Shown: positions 29,422 through 39,151 of the stretch, one piece after another | How positions within the stretch are numbered: position 1 is the stretch's first letter | Layout of the letters: the number at the start of each line of letters is the position of its first letter | Source: an uncultured Burkholderiaceae bacterium | Lineage (GTDB): Bacteria; Pseudomonadota; Gammaproteobacteria; Burkholderiales; Burkholderiaceae_F | Assembly: GCA_944390675.1 (NCBI GenBank) | Contig: CALXQR010000002.1 | Location: forward strand, 239,901-303,900 | Direction of reading: 5' to 3' | DNA: 64,000 nt | Program-made: the position numbers and the translations under genes | The notes under the pieces: model-generated | Database searches by the model: none | What the model saw: the letters and a program-made list of their open reading frames with translations, nothing else | Told to the model about the DNA's origin: nothing

Positions 29422-30054
29422 TTATTTTGTTACGGCTTCAAAATCTTCCAACGCACTGTTCCAAACGTTAAGCGAGCCTGTTGCCATATCGTAGTAGAGC
29501 GCATGCAATGCAAGAGAACCTGACTGAACCGCCTCTTCCACCCAGTCATAAGAAAGCAAATTTTCCAAAGACAAAAGCACCGCCGCTTCTTCAGACAAAC
29601 GCCGCTGCTGCTCCGGCGCTAAATCGGCGTTTTCTTGCACAACTTCGTGTACGGCCGAGCACGCAAGCGACACCCAGCGATTGATAAAGTGTTCCCGCTC
29701 AATGGCTTTCGGATTAAAAAGACCTGCGATGCCGCCGCAGTTGGAGTGTCCCATCACAACGATATTTTCTACGTTGAGATGTTTAACACCGTATTCAACT
29801 GCAGCCATCACGGCGTCGTACTCCCCGGCTTTCTCTGGCGGCGGCACAATCGCCGCCACGCTTCTGACAACAAAAAGGTCGCCCGGTTTGCAGCGCAGCA
29901 CGATCGCAGGATCGGTTCTCGAGTCGCAGCAAGCGATCACAAGAGTCTTCGGATTTTGCGAGTGCGCAAGCGCCTCGAAAAACTCTTTTTCCTTCAAAAA
30001 ATAGTTTGAGCGGAAATGATGAAAACCGCCCACTAAATCGTGGAAAGACTGCAT
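29422..30054 (-). CDS. Beta-class carbonic anhydrase
   Basis: Interconverts CO2 and bicarbonate. Zinc ligands are visible in CCDSRTDP (Cys, with the Asp-Arg dyad) near residue 43 and in GHSNCGG (His and Cys) near residue 101. The 210-residue length is normal. It lies 10 bp after the NimA-like gene on the same strand, so the two are probably cotranscribed. In anaerobes such enzymes supply bicarbonate to carboxylases, which is an inference here. Confidence 0.95.
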   Translation of the reverse strand: MQSFHDLVGGFHHFRSNYFLKEKEFFEALAHSQNPKTLVIACCDSRTDPAIVLRCKPGDLFVVRSVAAIVPPPEKAGEYDAVMAAVEYGVKHLNVENIVVMGHSNCGGIAGLFNPKAIEREHFINRWVSLACSAVHEVVQENADLAPEQQRRLSEEAAVLLSLENLLSYDWVEEAVQSGSLALHALYYDMATGSLNVWNSALEDFEAVTK

Positions 30055-30064
30055 GATGGGCCGA

Positions 30065-30589
30065 CTATCTCGTTGCCATCACCTGACGGGTCTTCGCAGA
30101 AAGTTCATGCACGCGAAGCGCCCAGAAAGCCATGCTGTCTAACATCTGCTTGGGATACGTCCACGAGAATTCACCGTTATCACCCATGTAGTGGTGCATA
30201 ATGGAGTCCATCGCCTTGACGCGATCTTCACCTTTGAGCTCTTCCATCACACCGCGCCCCACCACGGAGAAATAATTTTGACCGGAATTGCACACGGGAT
30301 CGTCTTCAATAATGGTCGCAGCGGGTTCTGCCAGACAGAAACTCACATGTGGATTTTTGCGGTAAAGATCCACTTTGTGGCCGACCGCGGCACCATGGAA
30401 ATAAATAATCAAACCGTCATCGGTGAGCTCATAGCCGTAGCTCAAAGGCACGATGTACGGGAAGGGTTCATCGTGAATGGAGAGCACGATCATTTTGCAG
30501 CGATGCAAAAACGCCTTAATGATGGTGGGATCGTCAACCGCTCGGTCATGCCGACGCATTTCCGTGTGAATCGTGGTGGTTACCGTCAT
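30065..30589 (-). CDS. NimA-like pyridoxamine-5'-phosphate-oxidase-fold flavoprotein
   Basis: A 174-residue split-barrel flavin-binding protein. The segment PYIVPLSYGYE followed by FHGAAVGHKVDLYRKNPHVS matches the NimA group, in which the His of the AGHK-type motif contacts the cofactor. NimA proteins have been linked to 5-nitroimidazole resistance, but many chromosomal homologues have no proven role. AAGGA precedes the ATG. It is immediately upstream of the carbonic anhydrase gene. Confidence 0.85.
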   Translation of the reverse strand: MTVTTTIHTEMRRHDRAVDDPTIIKAFLHRCKMIVLSIHDEPFPYIVPLSYGYELTDDGLIIYFHGAAVGHKVDLYRKNPHVSFCLAEPAATIIEDDPVCNSGQNYFSVVGRGVMEELKGEDRVKAMDSIMHHYMGDNGEFSWTYPKQMLDSMAFWALRVHELSAKTRQVMATR

Positions 30590-30654
30590 TTTTTATCCTT
30601 CTTCAACAAATTCCAATTTCAGAAATTTTAGAACAACCTTTCACGCTGAGCTCA

Positions 30655-32685
30655 TCAGGTTTCCGTGGGATTGGCCGCCCCCAGCACCCGGCTTTTAAGT
30701 TCGGCCAACTGATCACGCACGGCCGCGGCTTTTTCAAAGTCGAGATTCTTCGCGTGCTCGTACATTTCTTTTTCAAGTTTTTTAATTTGAGCCGAGAGTT
30801 CTTTTTGGGTGAGCGAGCCAACATTTTCAGCGATATCCTCGCGGCTTGGCGCATCAGGCCGGTACACGCCGTCGATAATGTCGCGGACTTCTTTTTTCAC
30901 GCTCTTGGGCGTGATGCCGTGCGCTTCGTTATAAGCCTTTTGTTTGGCGCGGCGTCTTTCGGTTTCGCCGATTGCGCGCTTCATCGAATCGGTCATCTTA
31001 TCGGCGTACAAAATCGCAGTGCCCGCGACGTTTCTTGCCGCGCGGCCAATCGTCTGAATAAGCGAGCGCTCGCTTCTTAAAAAGCCTTCCTTATCTGCGT
31101 CCAGAATCGCCACGAGTGACACTTCCGGAATATCCAGACCTTCACGCAAAAGGTTGATGCCAACCAACACATCAAAAACGCCCGCGCGCAAATCCCGAAT
31201 GATTTCCACGCGCTCGACCGTATCAATATCAGAGTGAAGGTATCGGACCTTCACACCGTTATCGTTTAAAAAGTCCGTGAGGTCTTCGGCCATGCGTTTG
31301 GTGAGTGTTGTCACGAGCACCCGTTCGTGCTTTTTCACGCGCTCATTAATTTCCGAGAGCACATCATCAACTTGGGTAGAGGCCGGCCGCACGATCACTT
31401 CCGGGTCAACAAGACCCGTGGGACGCACCACCTGCTCGACCACTTGCGAGGAGTGTTCCAGTTCATAGTCCGCGGGGGTTGCCGAAACAAAGATGCTGCG
31501 GCGCATCTTGCGCTCAAATTCATCAAAACGAAGCGGGCGGTTATCCAAAGCAGAAGGCAGACGGAAACCGTAGAGCACGAGCGTTTCTTTTCTCGAACGG
31601 TCGCCTCGGTACATGCCGCCCAACTGCCCCATCATCACGTGCGATTCATCAAAAAACATCAGGCAGTCCGAGGGCAGATAGTCAATCAAACAGGGCGGCG
31701 CCACACCGGGCGCCAATCCCGTCAAGTGCCGCGAGTAGTTTTCAATGCCTTTGCAAAAGCCCACTTGATCGAGCATTTCCAAATCAAAAAGCGTGCGCTG
31801 CTCAAGCCGCTGCGCTTCAACGAGTTTGCCCTCGTCTAAGAATTCTTTTTTGCGCTCGCGAAGCTCTTCTTTAATAGTGCCGATGGCGCGCACGATCTCG
31901 TCGCGCGGCGTCACGTAGTGGCTTGCAGGATAAATCACAAAGCGGGTGACTTTTTGCGCGATTTTTCCTGTGAGCGGATCAAAAAGCGCAATTGATTCCA
32001 GTTCATCGTCAAAGAGTTCAAACCGCAGGGCCATCTCGGCGTGCTCGGCCGGAAACACATCGATGGTGTCGCCCCGCACCCGGAAAGTGCCGCGTGCGAA
32101 ATCCATTTCGCTTCGCTTATATTGCATGCGCACAAGCTGCGAAATAAAGTCCGAGCGGCTCTTGAGATCGCCCGTGCGCATGATCAAGCGCATCTGCGTG
32201 TAGCTCTCCGGTTTGCCGATACCGTAAATCGCTGAAACCGTGCCCACGATAATCGTGTCACGCCGCTCAAGAATGCTTTTGGTAGCCGCAAGCCGCATCT
32301 GTTCGATATGTTCATTAATCGCAGAATCTTTTTCAATGAAAAGATCGCGGCTCGGCACATAGGCTTCGGGCTGATAGTAATCGTAGTAAGAGACGAAGTA
32401 CTCAACCGCGTTATTCGGAAAGAATTCCCGCATTTCGGAATAAAGCTGAGCGGCCAACGTCTTATTGGGCGCCATGATGAGCGCGGGCACGCCCTGCCTT
32501 GCGATGACATTGGCCATCGTAAAGGTTTTGCCCGAACCGGTCACGCCTAAGAGCGTCTGAAAAGCCAGACCGCTCTCAAGCCCCTCGTTTAACTCCTCGA
32601 TTGCCTGCGGCTGATCACCCGAAGGCTCATAGGGCGCGTGCAATTCAAAGGGGGAATTCGGAAACGTTTTAACGATATCGCTCAC
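30655..32685 (-). CDS. uvrB: Excinuclease ABC subunit B
   Basis: A damage-verifying helicase of nucleotide excision repair that loads UvrC. The 676-residue protein has Walker [10 protein letters not shown] near residue 45, the beta-hairpin region [12 protein letters not shown], and the DEAD-like box FFDESHV. Helicase motifs V and VI follow ([26 protein letters not shown]), then a C-terminal UVR motif for UvrC contact. It is divergent from darP and transcribed alone. Confidence 0.98.
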   Translation of the reverse strand: MSDIVKTFPNSPFELHAPYEPSGDQPQAIEELNEGLESGLAFQTLLGVTGSGKTFTMANVIARQGVPALIMAPNKTLAAQLYSEMREFFPNNAVEYFVSYYDYYQPEAYVPSRDLFIEKDSAINEHIEQMRLAATKSILERRDTIIVGTVSAIYGIGKPESYTQMRLIMRTGDLKSRSDFISQLVRMQYKRSEMDFARGTFRVRGDTIDVFPAEHAEMALRFELFDDELESIALFDPLTGKIAQKVTRFVIYPASHYVTPRDEIVRAIGTIKEELRERKKEFLDEGKLVEAQRLEQRTLFDLEMLDQVGFCKGIENYSRHLTGLAPGVAPPCLIDYLPSDCLMFFDESHVMMGQLGGMYRGDRSRKETLVLYGFRLPSALDNRPLRFDEFERKMRRSIFVSATPADYELEHSSQVVEQVVRPTGLVDPEVIVRPASTQVDDVLSEINERVKKHERVLVTTLTKRMAEDLTDFLNDNGVKVRYLHSDIDTVERVEIIRDLRAGVFDVLVGINLLREGLDIPEVSLVAILDADKEGFLRSERSLIQTIGRAARNVAGTAILYADKMTDSMKRAIGETERRRAKQKAYNEAHGITPKSVKKEVRDIIDGVYRPDAPSREDIAENVGSLTQKELSAQIKKLEKEMYEHAKNLDFEKAAAVRDQLAELKSRVLGAANPTET

Positions 32686-32767
32686 GGAAATTCTCTTTCA
32701 ATAGATCAATCTTCAATAATAATATTTTCAAGTTAAAATCCGCTAATAGCTTTTAGGATAGGAAATC

Positions 32768-33325
32768 ATGGCGCAATATCAAGACACCCGCGAAGAGTTC
32801 GATGATGAAGAAGACGGTTACGACCGCCCGAGCAAATCTCAAATTAAGCGTGAGCTGCAGGCTCTGCAGGATCTCGGCAAAGAGATGACTAAGCTTGGCG
32901 CCGAGACCTTAAACCGTATTCCGCTGCCTGAAGACGTGCGCGAAGCCATTGATGAGTACGCGAAAATGCGCTCATTTGGTGCGCAGCGCCGCCAGCTTCA
33001 GCTCATCGGCAAACGCATGAATGGTCTTGATCCGCAAAAAGTTCGTGAAGCGATTGACATGGCAACCGGTGAAAGCCGCGCGGCCGTGGCCGCTCATCAC
33101 CGCGCCGAACGCCTGCGCGACAAATTGATTGCTGAAGACGCAGCGCTCACCGATTTCATCAAAGACTTCCCCGAAGTCGATGTGCAGACCCTCCGTCAGA
33201 CGATCCGCGCCGCGCGTAAAGAGGCGCAGCTCAATAAGCCGCCCAAGAGTGCCCGCGAGCTCTACCGTCTTATTCACCAATTGGTCAAACCCGAAGTAGT
33301 GCTTGAAAAAGAAATCGACGAATAA
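32768..33325 (+). CDS. darP: Ribosome biogenesis factor DarP (YjgA)
   Basis: A 185-residue, highly charged helical protein of the YjgA/DUF615 family that associates with late 50S assembly intermediates. SKSQIKRELQALQDLGKEM and LRQTIRAARKEAQLNKPPKS are the conserved N- and C-terminal blocks. The acidic N-terminus (EEFDDEEDGYDRP) is typical of betaproteobacterial members. It precedes the dehydrogenase by 9 bp, so they form a two-gene operon. Confidence 0.93.
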   Translation: MAQYQDTREEFDDEEDGYDRPSKSQIKRELQALQDLGKEMTKLGAETLNRIPLPEDVREAIDEYAKMRSFGAQRRQLQLIGKRMNGLDPQKVREAIDMATGESRAAVAAHHRAERLRDKLIAEDAALTDFIKDFPEVDVQTLRQTIRAARKEAQLNKPPKSARELYRLIHQLVKPEVVLEKEIDE

Positions 33326-33334
33326 GGATTTCCC

Positions 33335-34261
33335 ATGCGCATCGTTAGTTTTTTCCCAAAACCCCTGCCCGCTCCTTTAGCTCAAGGGTTAAGCGGCATC
33401 GCCGAAGTCGTCTTTTGGACAGAGCTCACAGAAGAGCAAAAGCAATCGCTACAGGATGTGCAAATTGTTGTCACCTCACCCACCGTTAAGATGGATAAGG
33501 CGCTTTTTGATTTACTGCCTAATCTGAAAATGGCCGCAAGCCTTGGCGTGGGTTTTGACAAAGTTGATCTTGAAGAAGTCAAGCGCCGCGGCATCGTCTT
33601 TGCCAATGCGCCGACAGCGACAAGCGACGACGTGGCCGATTTTGCCTGGGCGCTTCTTTGCGCGCTCTCGCGCCAAATTCCCCATGCTTACGATCACGCG
33701 CGGGAAAAACTTCGCACCTTCTCAGGCTTTCCGCTTTCGCGTCGCATCACCGGTAAAAAGCTCGGTGTTGCGGGTCTGGGGCACATCGGGCGCGAAATCG
33801 CCCGCAGAGCCGAAGGCTTTAAGATGTCAATCGGCTACACCGATTTGAAAGCCCATGAAGGAAAGTATCAAAAATTTGAAAACCTCACGGACCTTGCCCG
33901 CTGGTGTGATTATTTAGTGCTTGCGATGCCGGGCGGAGCAAGCACTCATCACATTGTCAGCAAAGACGTGCTTGAGGCGCTCGGAGCCGAAGGTTTTCTG
34001 ATCAATATCGGCCGAGGCGAGCTGATTGATACGAATGCTTTAATCGAGGCGCTTAAAGAAAAACGCATTGCGGGCGCCGCCATTGATGTGTTTGAAGGTG
34101 AGCCCGCGATCAATTCCGACCTTTGCGGCATCGAGAACCTCATCATCACGCCGCACGTGGCAAGTTCCACTTTTGAAGCCAGAGACAGCGTGGGCGAGCA
34201 GGCGCTTGAGAACATTCAGGCGTTCCTGGCCACCGGCACCGCGCCCAACAAAATCATCTGA
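33335..34261 (+). CDS. D-isomer-specific 2-hydroxyacid dehydrogenase
   Basis: A 308-residue NAD(P)-dependent dehydrogenase. The cofactor loop is GVAGLGHIGREIARRA (about residues 145-160). The catalytic Arg lies in NIGRGELIDTNAL, the Glu in DVFEGEP, and the His in ITPHVASST. The family reduces glyoxylate, hydroxypyruvate or related 2-oxo acids; the exact substrate is not visible. AAGGA lies upstream of the ATG, 9 bp after darP. A terminator follows. Confidence 0.92.
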   Translation: MRIVSFFPKPLPAPLAQGLSGIAEVVFWTELTEEQKQSLQDVQIVVTSPTVKMDKALFDLLPNLKMAASLGVGFDKVDLEEVKRRGIVFANAPTATSDDVADFAWALLCALSRQIPHAYDHAREKLRTFSGFPLSRRITGKKLGVAGLGHIGREIARRAEGFKMSIGYTDLKAHEGKYQKFENLTDLARWCDYLVLAMPGGASTHHIVSKDVLEALGAEGFLINIGRGELIDTNALIEALKEKRIAGAAIDVFEGEPAINSDLCGIENLIITPHVASSTFEARDSVGEQALENIQAFLATGTAPNKII

Positions 34262-34266
34262 TCATT

Positions 34267-34294
34267 GAAGCGCGAACACTCGCGCTTCTTTTTT
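34267..34294 (+). terminator. Rho-independent terminator after the dehydrogenase
   Basis: A 9-bp stem GAAGCGCGA/TCGCGCTTC with loop ACAC is followed by a run of six T. The remaining 230 bp to the TetR gene are strongly AT-rich with runs of A and T and hold no gene that I can see. Confidence 0.9.
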
Positions 34295-34525
34295 AGTTTT
34301 TCCAGTTTTTTGCTGTTAGGCCGGGATTCTTGAAAAAAAAATCCTAACAAATCAAAAAAAGTAGCATTTTGAGAAATTCACTCGTTTTTTCTATCAATTT
34401 TTAAAAATACTCAAAATTTTTATGCAATTTTCAAATTTTTATTAACTTTTGTCAGCGAAAAAGATCAAATTTGCAATAAATGAGCATTCGGCCTTTCTCA
34501 AAACAAAAAATAGTCACCGCCTTAC

Positions 34526-35194
34526 TTAACGAGCTGATGCTTTTTCTCGTGCGATTTCATCGCGCCTTGCCGCCAGCCCCGCCATCACCTGCCGAACAAT
34601 AAGCTCGCGCATTTTCTCGGGTTCTTTTTCAAATCCGGGAATCACGATATTGCGCAATTCGGGAGCGATGAGCATATGGATTAAAACAGCCGACATGGTG
34701 GTGATAAAGGCCGCCCCCACTCGCGTATCCCGATAGTCTTCAATGCCCAGATAATCCGCGAAGAACTGCTGCAGCGCCTTGATGCGTACCACGCCGATCT
34801 TGCGGGCCATTGCCAAAAGGTTCGCCGAGGGCGTCGCTGTTACCTCACGCGCCCACACACGCATGGGCCAGCTGCGCTTATCCTCAGAATGCATTAAATG
34901 GTGCGTTACAAAATAACGAAGCGCTTCTTCCGCCGTCTCATACTGCACCATCTCAATTTCGAGCTCTTGGCTGAAAATCGTATCGGGAATTCGCGAGAGC
35001 ACCGCTTCATAGAGCTGATCTCTGCCGCCAAACCAATAGTTGACGCTTGCGCAGTTAACACCCGCCAGATCGCAGACGTCTCTGGCCGCGACATTAGCCC
35101 AGCCGCGCTCGGCGGCCAATTCACCGGCCGCTTCAATCAACGCTTCCCGAGTTTTTTCTCCGTCACCGCGGATTCGTGCTGTTTGTTTTCTCAT
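34526..35194 (-). CDS. TetR-family transcriptional regulator, CecR-like
   Basis: A 222-residue regulator with a helix-turn-helix at about residues 12-60 (AARDVCDLAGVNCASVNYWF) and a helical ligand-binding C-terminal domain. It is the last gene of the ABC exporter operon, overlapping the second permease by 4 bp (ATGA). In E. coli the comparable regulator CecR (YbiH) precedes ybhGFSR. By that comparison it probably represses this exporter operon and responds to an exported drug-like compound. Confidence 0.88.
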   Translation of the reverse strand: MRKQTARIRGDGEKTREALIEAAGELAAERGWANVAARDVCDLAGVNCASVNYWFGGRDQLYEAVLSRIPDTIFSQELEIEMVQYETAEEALRYFVTHHLMHSEDKRSWPMRVWAREVTATPSANLLAMARKIGVVRIKALQQFFADYLGIEDYRDTRVGAAFITTMSAVLIHMLIAPELRNIVIPGFEKEPEKMRELIVRQVMAGLAARRDEIAREKASAR

Positions 35195-36291
35195 AGTCGT
35201 TTCTTAAAAAAGTAATACGCCGCAGGCAGCGACAACGCGGTCATGGCGATCACCGGCCACATTGAAGGCAGCACTGCAGACAGCGGCGCTCCCGCAAGGT
35301 ATATCCGCCTCACGGCCGATAACGTAAACCGAAGCGGATCAAGATAGGTCAGCATCTGAATCCACTCAGGCATGTTTTCAACCGGCGCGAACAACCCCGA
35401 CAGAAGCACCATCGGCACCAAAAATACAAAAACAATCAAAAGTCCCTGCTGCATCGTCTGGCTGTAGGCCGAAACGGCCAACCCCAGGCCAACTACAGAG
35501 AGGATGAAAAGGAACAAAACGAAATACATCGCCAATACGCTGCCGCCCATCGGGATTTCAAACCAATACAAATCCACTAAGAAGATGAGCGTGCTTTGGA
35601 AAAGCCCGATCAGGATCGGCGCTATGGATTTGGCCGCGACCAATTCAAGCGTGTTGTAGGGCGAAACTAAAAGCTGTTCAAACGTTCCCTGTTCGCGCTC
35701 ACGCGCTACCGAGAGCGCCGAAAGCACCACTACCTGCAGCATTGAGAGCATCACAATAAGCCCCGGCATGATGAACCACTGAGTGATCAGGTTGGGATTA
35801 AATAGAAAGCGCGTTTTGACAGCTTCGGGCACGCCCGATAGCGTTGCGTTCATCGTCTGCGCAATTTGGGTAAGGTAGCCTGCGGCAAGCTGAGCCGTGG
35901 TGGAATTTCGCCCGTCAATTGCCACCTGCACGCGCGCCTCTTTCCCCTCTTTGAGGTGACGGGCAAATTGCGGCTCAATCACAACCGTCAATAATGCTTC
36001 GCCTTCATCCATCACCGCTGCGATTTGATTCACACTTTGCACGGTTGCGACACGCTCAAAAATCCGATTGTTGTCGATCGCCCGGATAAACTGACTGGAT
36101 GCTTCCGAACCCGAGAGATCGCAAAGCGCGTAGGGAATATGGTTGAGGTTAAAGCTTGCGATGTAACCGAATAAAAGAATGTACAACAGAAGCGGCCCCA
36201 CCAAAATCATGCGGCTTGTTTTTTCTTTAAGCGTCGCTAAGAGCTCTTTTCTCACGAGCGCTCGCATGCGAATCATTCGTTTACTCATCAT
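35191..36291 (-). CDS. ABC-2-type exporter permease, YbhR-like
   Basis: A 366-residue ABC-2 membrane subunit: one N-terminal segment (MILVGPLLLYILLFGYIASF), a large periplasmic domain of about 150 residues, then five C-terminal segments. REREQGTFEQLLVSPYNTLE is the conserved cytoplasmic coupling region. I placed the start at 36291, where ATGATGAG overlaps the stop of the preceding permease and AGAGGG lies 7 nt upstream; a longer in-frame reading to 36468 lies inside that gene. With its neighbour it forms a heterodimeric channel. Confidence 0.92.
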   Translation of the reverse strand: MMSKRMIRMRALVRKELLATLKEKTSRMILVGPLLLYILLFGYIASFNLNHIPYALCDLSGSEASSQFIRAIDNNRIFERVATVQSVNQIAAVMDEGEALLTVVIEPQFARHLKEGKEARVQVAIDGRNSTTAQLAAGYLTQIAQTMNATLSGVPEAVKTRFLFNPNLITQWFIMPGLIVMLSMLQVVVLSALSVAREREQGTFEQLLVSPYNTLELVAAKSIAPILIGLFQSTLIFLVDLYWFEIPMGGSVLAMYFVLFLFILSVVGLGLAVSAYSQTMQQGLLIVFVFLVPMVLLSGLFAPVENMPEWIQMLTYLDPLRFTLSAVRRIYLAGAPLSAVLPSMWPVIAMTALSLPAAYYFFKKRL

Positions 36292-37376
36292 GGCCGCACC
36301 CTCTTTTGACAAAGGCTTCGGGCCAAGAGCAAAAGCCCCACAGCGTAAACCGCAAGCACGAGCAGATTTTTCACCACAAGCGTTTGCATGCCGCCGGTAA
36401 GAAAACCGACCTTTAAAAGTTCCAGGAAATACACAGGCGGCAGAAGTCTTGCGAGCGTATCGGCCCACGCGGGCGCGCAGCGCAAATCAAAAATAAATCC
36501 CGAGAGAATCACAGCGGGCAGAAAGCTTGCTAAGAGCGCAATCTGCGAAGACAAAAACTGAGAGCGCGTCGCCGCTGAAATCACGAGCCCAATGCAAAGA
36601 CTCACCAAAAGGTAAAGCGCAGACGACAGGGTGATCAACCAAAAGCCGCCCCGGACGGGCACGTCATACCAAAAGACGGCCGCCGCTACACAAAGCAGCC
36701 ACCCGAAGGCGCCCAACGCGAAATAAGGAATGATTTTTGAAAGAAGCAGCGCCCAAGGCGATATGGGTGTGGCCAAAAGCGCCTCCATCGTTCCCCTTTC
36801 CCACTCGCGAGCGATCACAAGACCCGTGAGCATCGTTCCAATCATAGTCAGAATCACAACTATCAGACCGGGCACCAAATACCAGCGGCTTTCAACCGAT
36901 TCATTAAACCAAACGCGCGGCACAACAGTGATCCCTGTTGACGCCGTGCCTGCCGCATTCTGAATCGTTGAGAGCACGGCGTTAGCCACCATCGAAGCGC
37001 GCGGCGCATCAATTCCGTTAACTAACAGCTGCATCTCGCCTGAATCCGGTCGCTTTTCAAAAATGAGCGCGGCTTCCGCATCAAAGCGATCGAGCGCACG
37101 AAGCGCTTCAATGCGGCTCGGATAAACCGCCACCGAAAAAGACTCGTTATGCGTTAAAGCTTGTGTGTACTGCGAAGCCGCAGATGATGTTTCGGAGGCA
37201 GCCACCGCCAAACGAATATCCTTAACGTCAAAGGAAATACCGTAGCCAAACAAAATGATGAGCAAAACGGGCAAAATGCCACCCACCAGAATCGCGCTTT
37301 TGTCGCGCAGAATCTGACGGCTTTCTTTGAGACTCAAGGCGCAGACGTGGCGCCAAAATTCTGTCCACGCGCTCAT
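36288..37376 (-). CDS. ABC-2-type exporter permease, YbhS-like
   Basis: A 362-residue ABC-2 membrane subunit with the same layout as the next gene: one N-terminal segment (ILVGGILPVLLIILFGYGIS), a periplasmic domain, then five segments, with REWERGTMEALLATPISPWA as the coupling region. It overlaps the ATPase gene by 4 bp (ATGA) and the next permease by 4 bp, so the operon is translationally coupled throughout. Confidence 0.92.
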   Translation of the reverse strand: MSAWTEFWRHVCALSLKESRQILRDKSAILVGGILPVLLIILFGYGISFDVKDIRLAVAASETSSAASQYTQALTHNESFSVAVYPSRIEALRALDRFDAEAALIFEKRPDSGEMQLLVNGIDAPRASMVANAVLSTIQNAAGTASTGITVVPRVWFNESVESRWYLVPGLIVVILTMIGTMLTGLVIAREWERGTMEALLATPISPWALLLSKIIPYFALGAFGWLLCVAAAVFWYDVPVRGGFWLITLSSALYLLVSLCIGLVISAATRSQFLSSQIALLASFLPAVILSGFIFDLRCAPAWADTLARLLPPVYFLELLKVGFLTGGMQTLVVKNLLVLAVYAVGLLLLARSLCQKRVRP

Positions 37377-39142
37377 CGTCCGCCTCCGTGACTTCTGCTT
37401 TCTTCAACAACTCGAATGAACGCCTCGTCCATTGTGGCGCTCTCGCCTCGGACTTCTTCGGGCGTTCCCATAATGAGCGTGCGGCCGCCATCCTGAATTA
37501 AAAGCCTGTCGCAGTAAAGCGCTTCTTCCATAAAGTGCGTGGTGACGATCACGGTCGTGCCCGCCTGACTCAAAGCGGTCATCCAGCGCCAAAATTGACG
37601 GCGTGTGGGCACATCGGCACCGCTCGTGGGCTCATCAAGAAAGAGCAATTGCGGATGATGAATGAGCGCCACGGCCATCGCGAGGCGCTGCTTAAAGCCG
37701 CCCGAGAGGCTCTTAGCCTGTCGGTCACGCAGCTCTGAGAGTTCGAATTCACCCAGAAGACTTTCAATACGCGCTCTTTTTTGAGCGCCCGCCAAACCAT
37801 AGGCGCTTGCGAAAAAGTCAAGATTTTCCCAAACGCTTAAGTCGCCGTAAAGCGCAAACTTCTGCGACATATAGCCCAGACGTTCGCGAGCCTCTTCTCG
37901 GGCGCTTAAAACATTGACACCTGCTACTTCCAATGCCCCCGATGTCACGGTAAGCAAGCCGCAGAGCATTTTGAAAGTGGTGGTTTTGCCCGCGCCGTTC
38001 GGACCCAGAAGACCGAATATCTCACCGGGATAAACATCAAACGAGGTTTTGTCCACTGCCGTAAAAGCACCGAAGCGCCGCACAAGATCCTTCGCAATGA
38101 CAACCGGTTTAGTTTGTGTGCAATGTGTAGGAGCCTGATCCGACTTTTGAGGGACTTCACTGGCAAGAACAGATCGCTGACGAACACTTCTGAGGTGATT
38201 GACAGGCTCCTTGCCTCTGCTGTGTCGACTGACCAGATAACCTTCTTCAAGCCCGGGCTCAATGGGAAGCAGCGTGTAGCCGTAGTCGGCCTCAAGCGCT
38301 TTTTTGTCCACACCTTTTTTAATGAGTACCCGAACTTTTCCCGAACGAGGCACGGCGTCAATCACCCGATCGGCGTCATCGAGAAATTGCGCCTGCACGT
38401 CACGAACTTTTTCACCTTCCGGCACGCAAAGCTCGTAACATAGTCCGGCGGCCCAAGCACTGATCGCCGAAGGCGCATCGTGCAGCACGACACGCCCATC
38501 TTCAATCATGAGCACATCGTCACACAAGGCGGCCTCATCCATATAGGTTGTGGCCACAATGACGGTCATCGAGCCGTCGCGCACATTTTCTCTCAGAATA
38601 TTCCAAAGCTCTTTTCGGGAAAGCGGATCAACACCCACACTCGGTTCATCAAGTAAAAGAATCTTCGGACGATTTAAAAGCGCGCAGGCCAATCCCAACT
38701 TTTGCTTCATGCCGCCTGAAAGTCTGCCGGCTTGACGCGCCGTAAAGTCAGTCAGGCCCGTCATCGCCAAAAGCTGCGCAAAGCGCTCTTTTCGCTCAGC
38801 CTCATTTAATCCGAAAAGATCCGCATAGAGCGTAAGATTTTCATGAACACTCAGATCCGCGTATAAACCGAACTGCTGCGGCATGTAGCCGCAAAGCGCC
38901 TGAAGATGAGAAAGATCCGTTGAGTAAAGCTCTTTACCGAAAATCTTCACCGAACCTTGCTGCGGCTTTAAAAGCCCGCACATCACACGCATGAGCGTAG
39001 TCTTGCCCGCACCGTCAGCGCCCACGATCGCAATGAGCTGCCCCTTTTTGAAATCTGCAGAAATCGAATGCAAAAGAGGATCCGGCGCGCCTTTTTCAAA
39101 GCGCGACACTGACTGAAGACTGTAGGCAAGATCGACAGACAC
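37373..39142 (-). CDS. ABC exporter ATPase with two nucleotide-binding domains, YbhF-like
   Basis: A 589-residue tandem ATPase. Domain 1 has Walker A GADGAGKTT (about residue 42) and signature LSGGMKQKLGLACAL. Domain 2 has Walker A GPNGAGKTT (about residue 384) and signature LSGGFKQRLAMAVAL. Each is followed by a Walker B ending in LDEPSVGVD or LDEPTSGAD. A charged linker of about 90 residues separates them. Both sites look catalytically complete. It energises the two ABC-2 permeases. Confidence 0.95.
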   Translation of the reverse strand: MSVDLAYSLQSVSRFEKGAPDPLLHSISADFKKGQLIAIVGADGAGKTTLMRVMCGLLKPQQGSVKIFGKELYSTDLSHLQALCGYMPQQFGLYADLSVHENLTLYADLFGLNEAERKERFAQLLAMTGLTDFTARQAGRLSGGMKQKLGLACALLNRPKILLLDEPSVGVDPLSRKELWNILRENVRDGSMTVIVATTYMDEAALCDDVLMIEDGRVVLHDAPSAISAWAAGLCYELCVPEGEKVRDVQAQFLDDADRVIDAVPRSGKVRVLIKKGVDKKALEADYGYTLLPIEPGLEEGYLVSRHSRGKEPVNHLRSVRQRSVLASEVPQKSDQAPTHCTQTKPVVIAKDLVRRFGAFTAVDKTSFDVYPGEIFGLLGPNGAGKTTTFKMLCGLLTVTSGALEVAGVNVLSAREEARERLGYMSQKFALYGDLSVWENLDFFASAYGLAGAQKRARIESLLGEFELSELRDRQAKSLSGGFKQRLAMAVALIHHPQLLFLDEPTSGADVPTRRQFWRWMTALSQAGTTVIVTTHFMEEALYCDRLLIQDGGRTLIMGTPEEVRGESATMDEAFIRVVEESRSHGGGR

Positions 39143-39151
39143 TTGCGGCCT

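Noticed and set aside
34295..34525. Hidden small gene or RNA in the AT-rich gap before the TetR gene
   Set aside because: Only A and T runs and weak dyads were seen, with no frame with a ribosome site and no convincing promoter-terminator pair.
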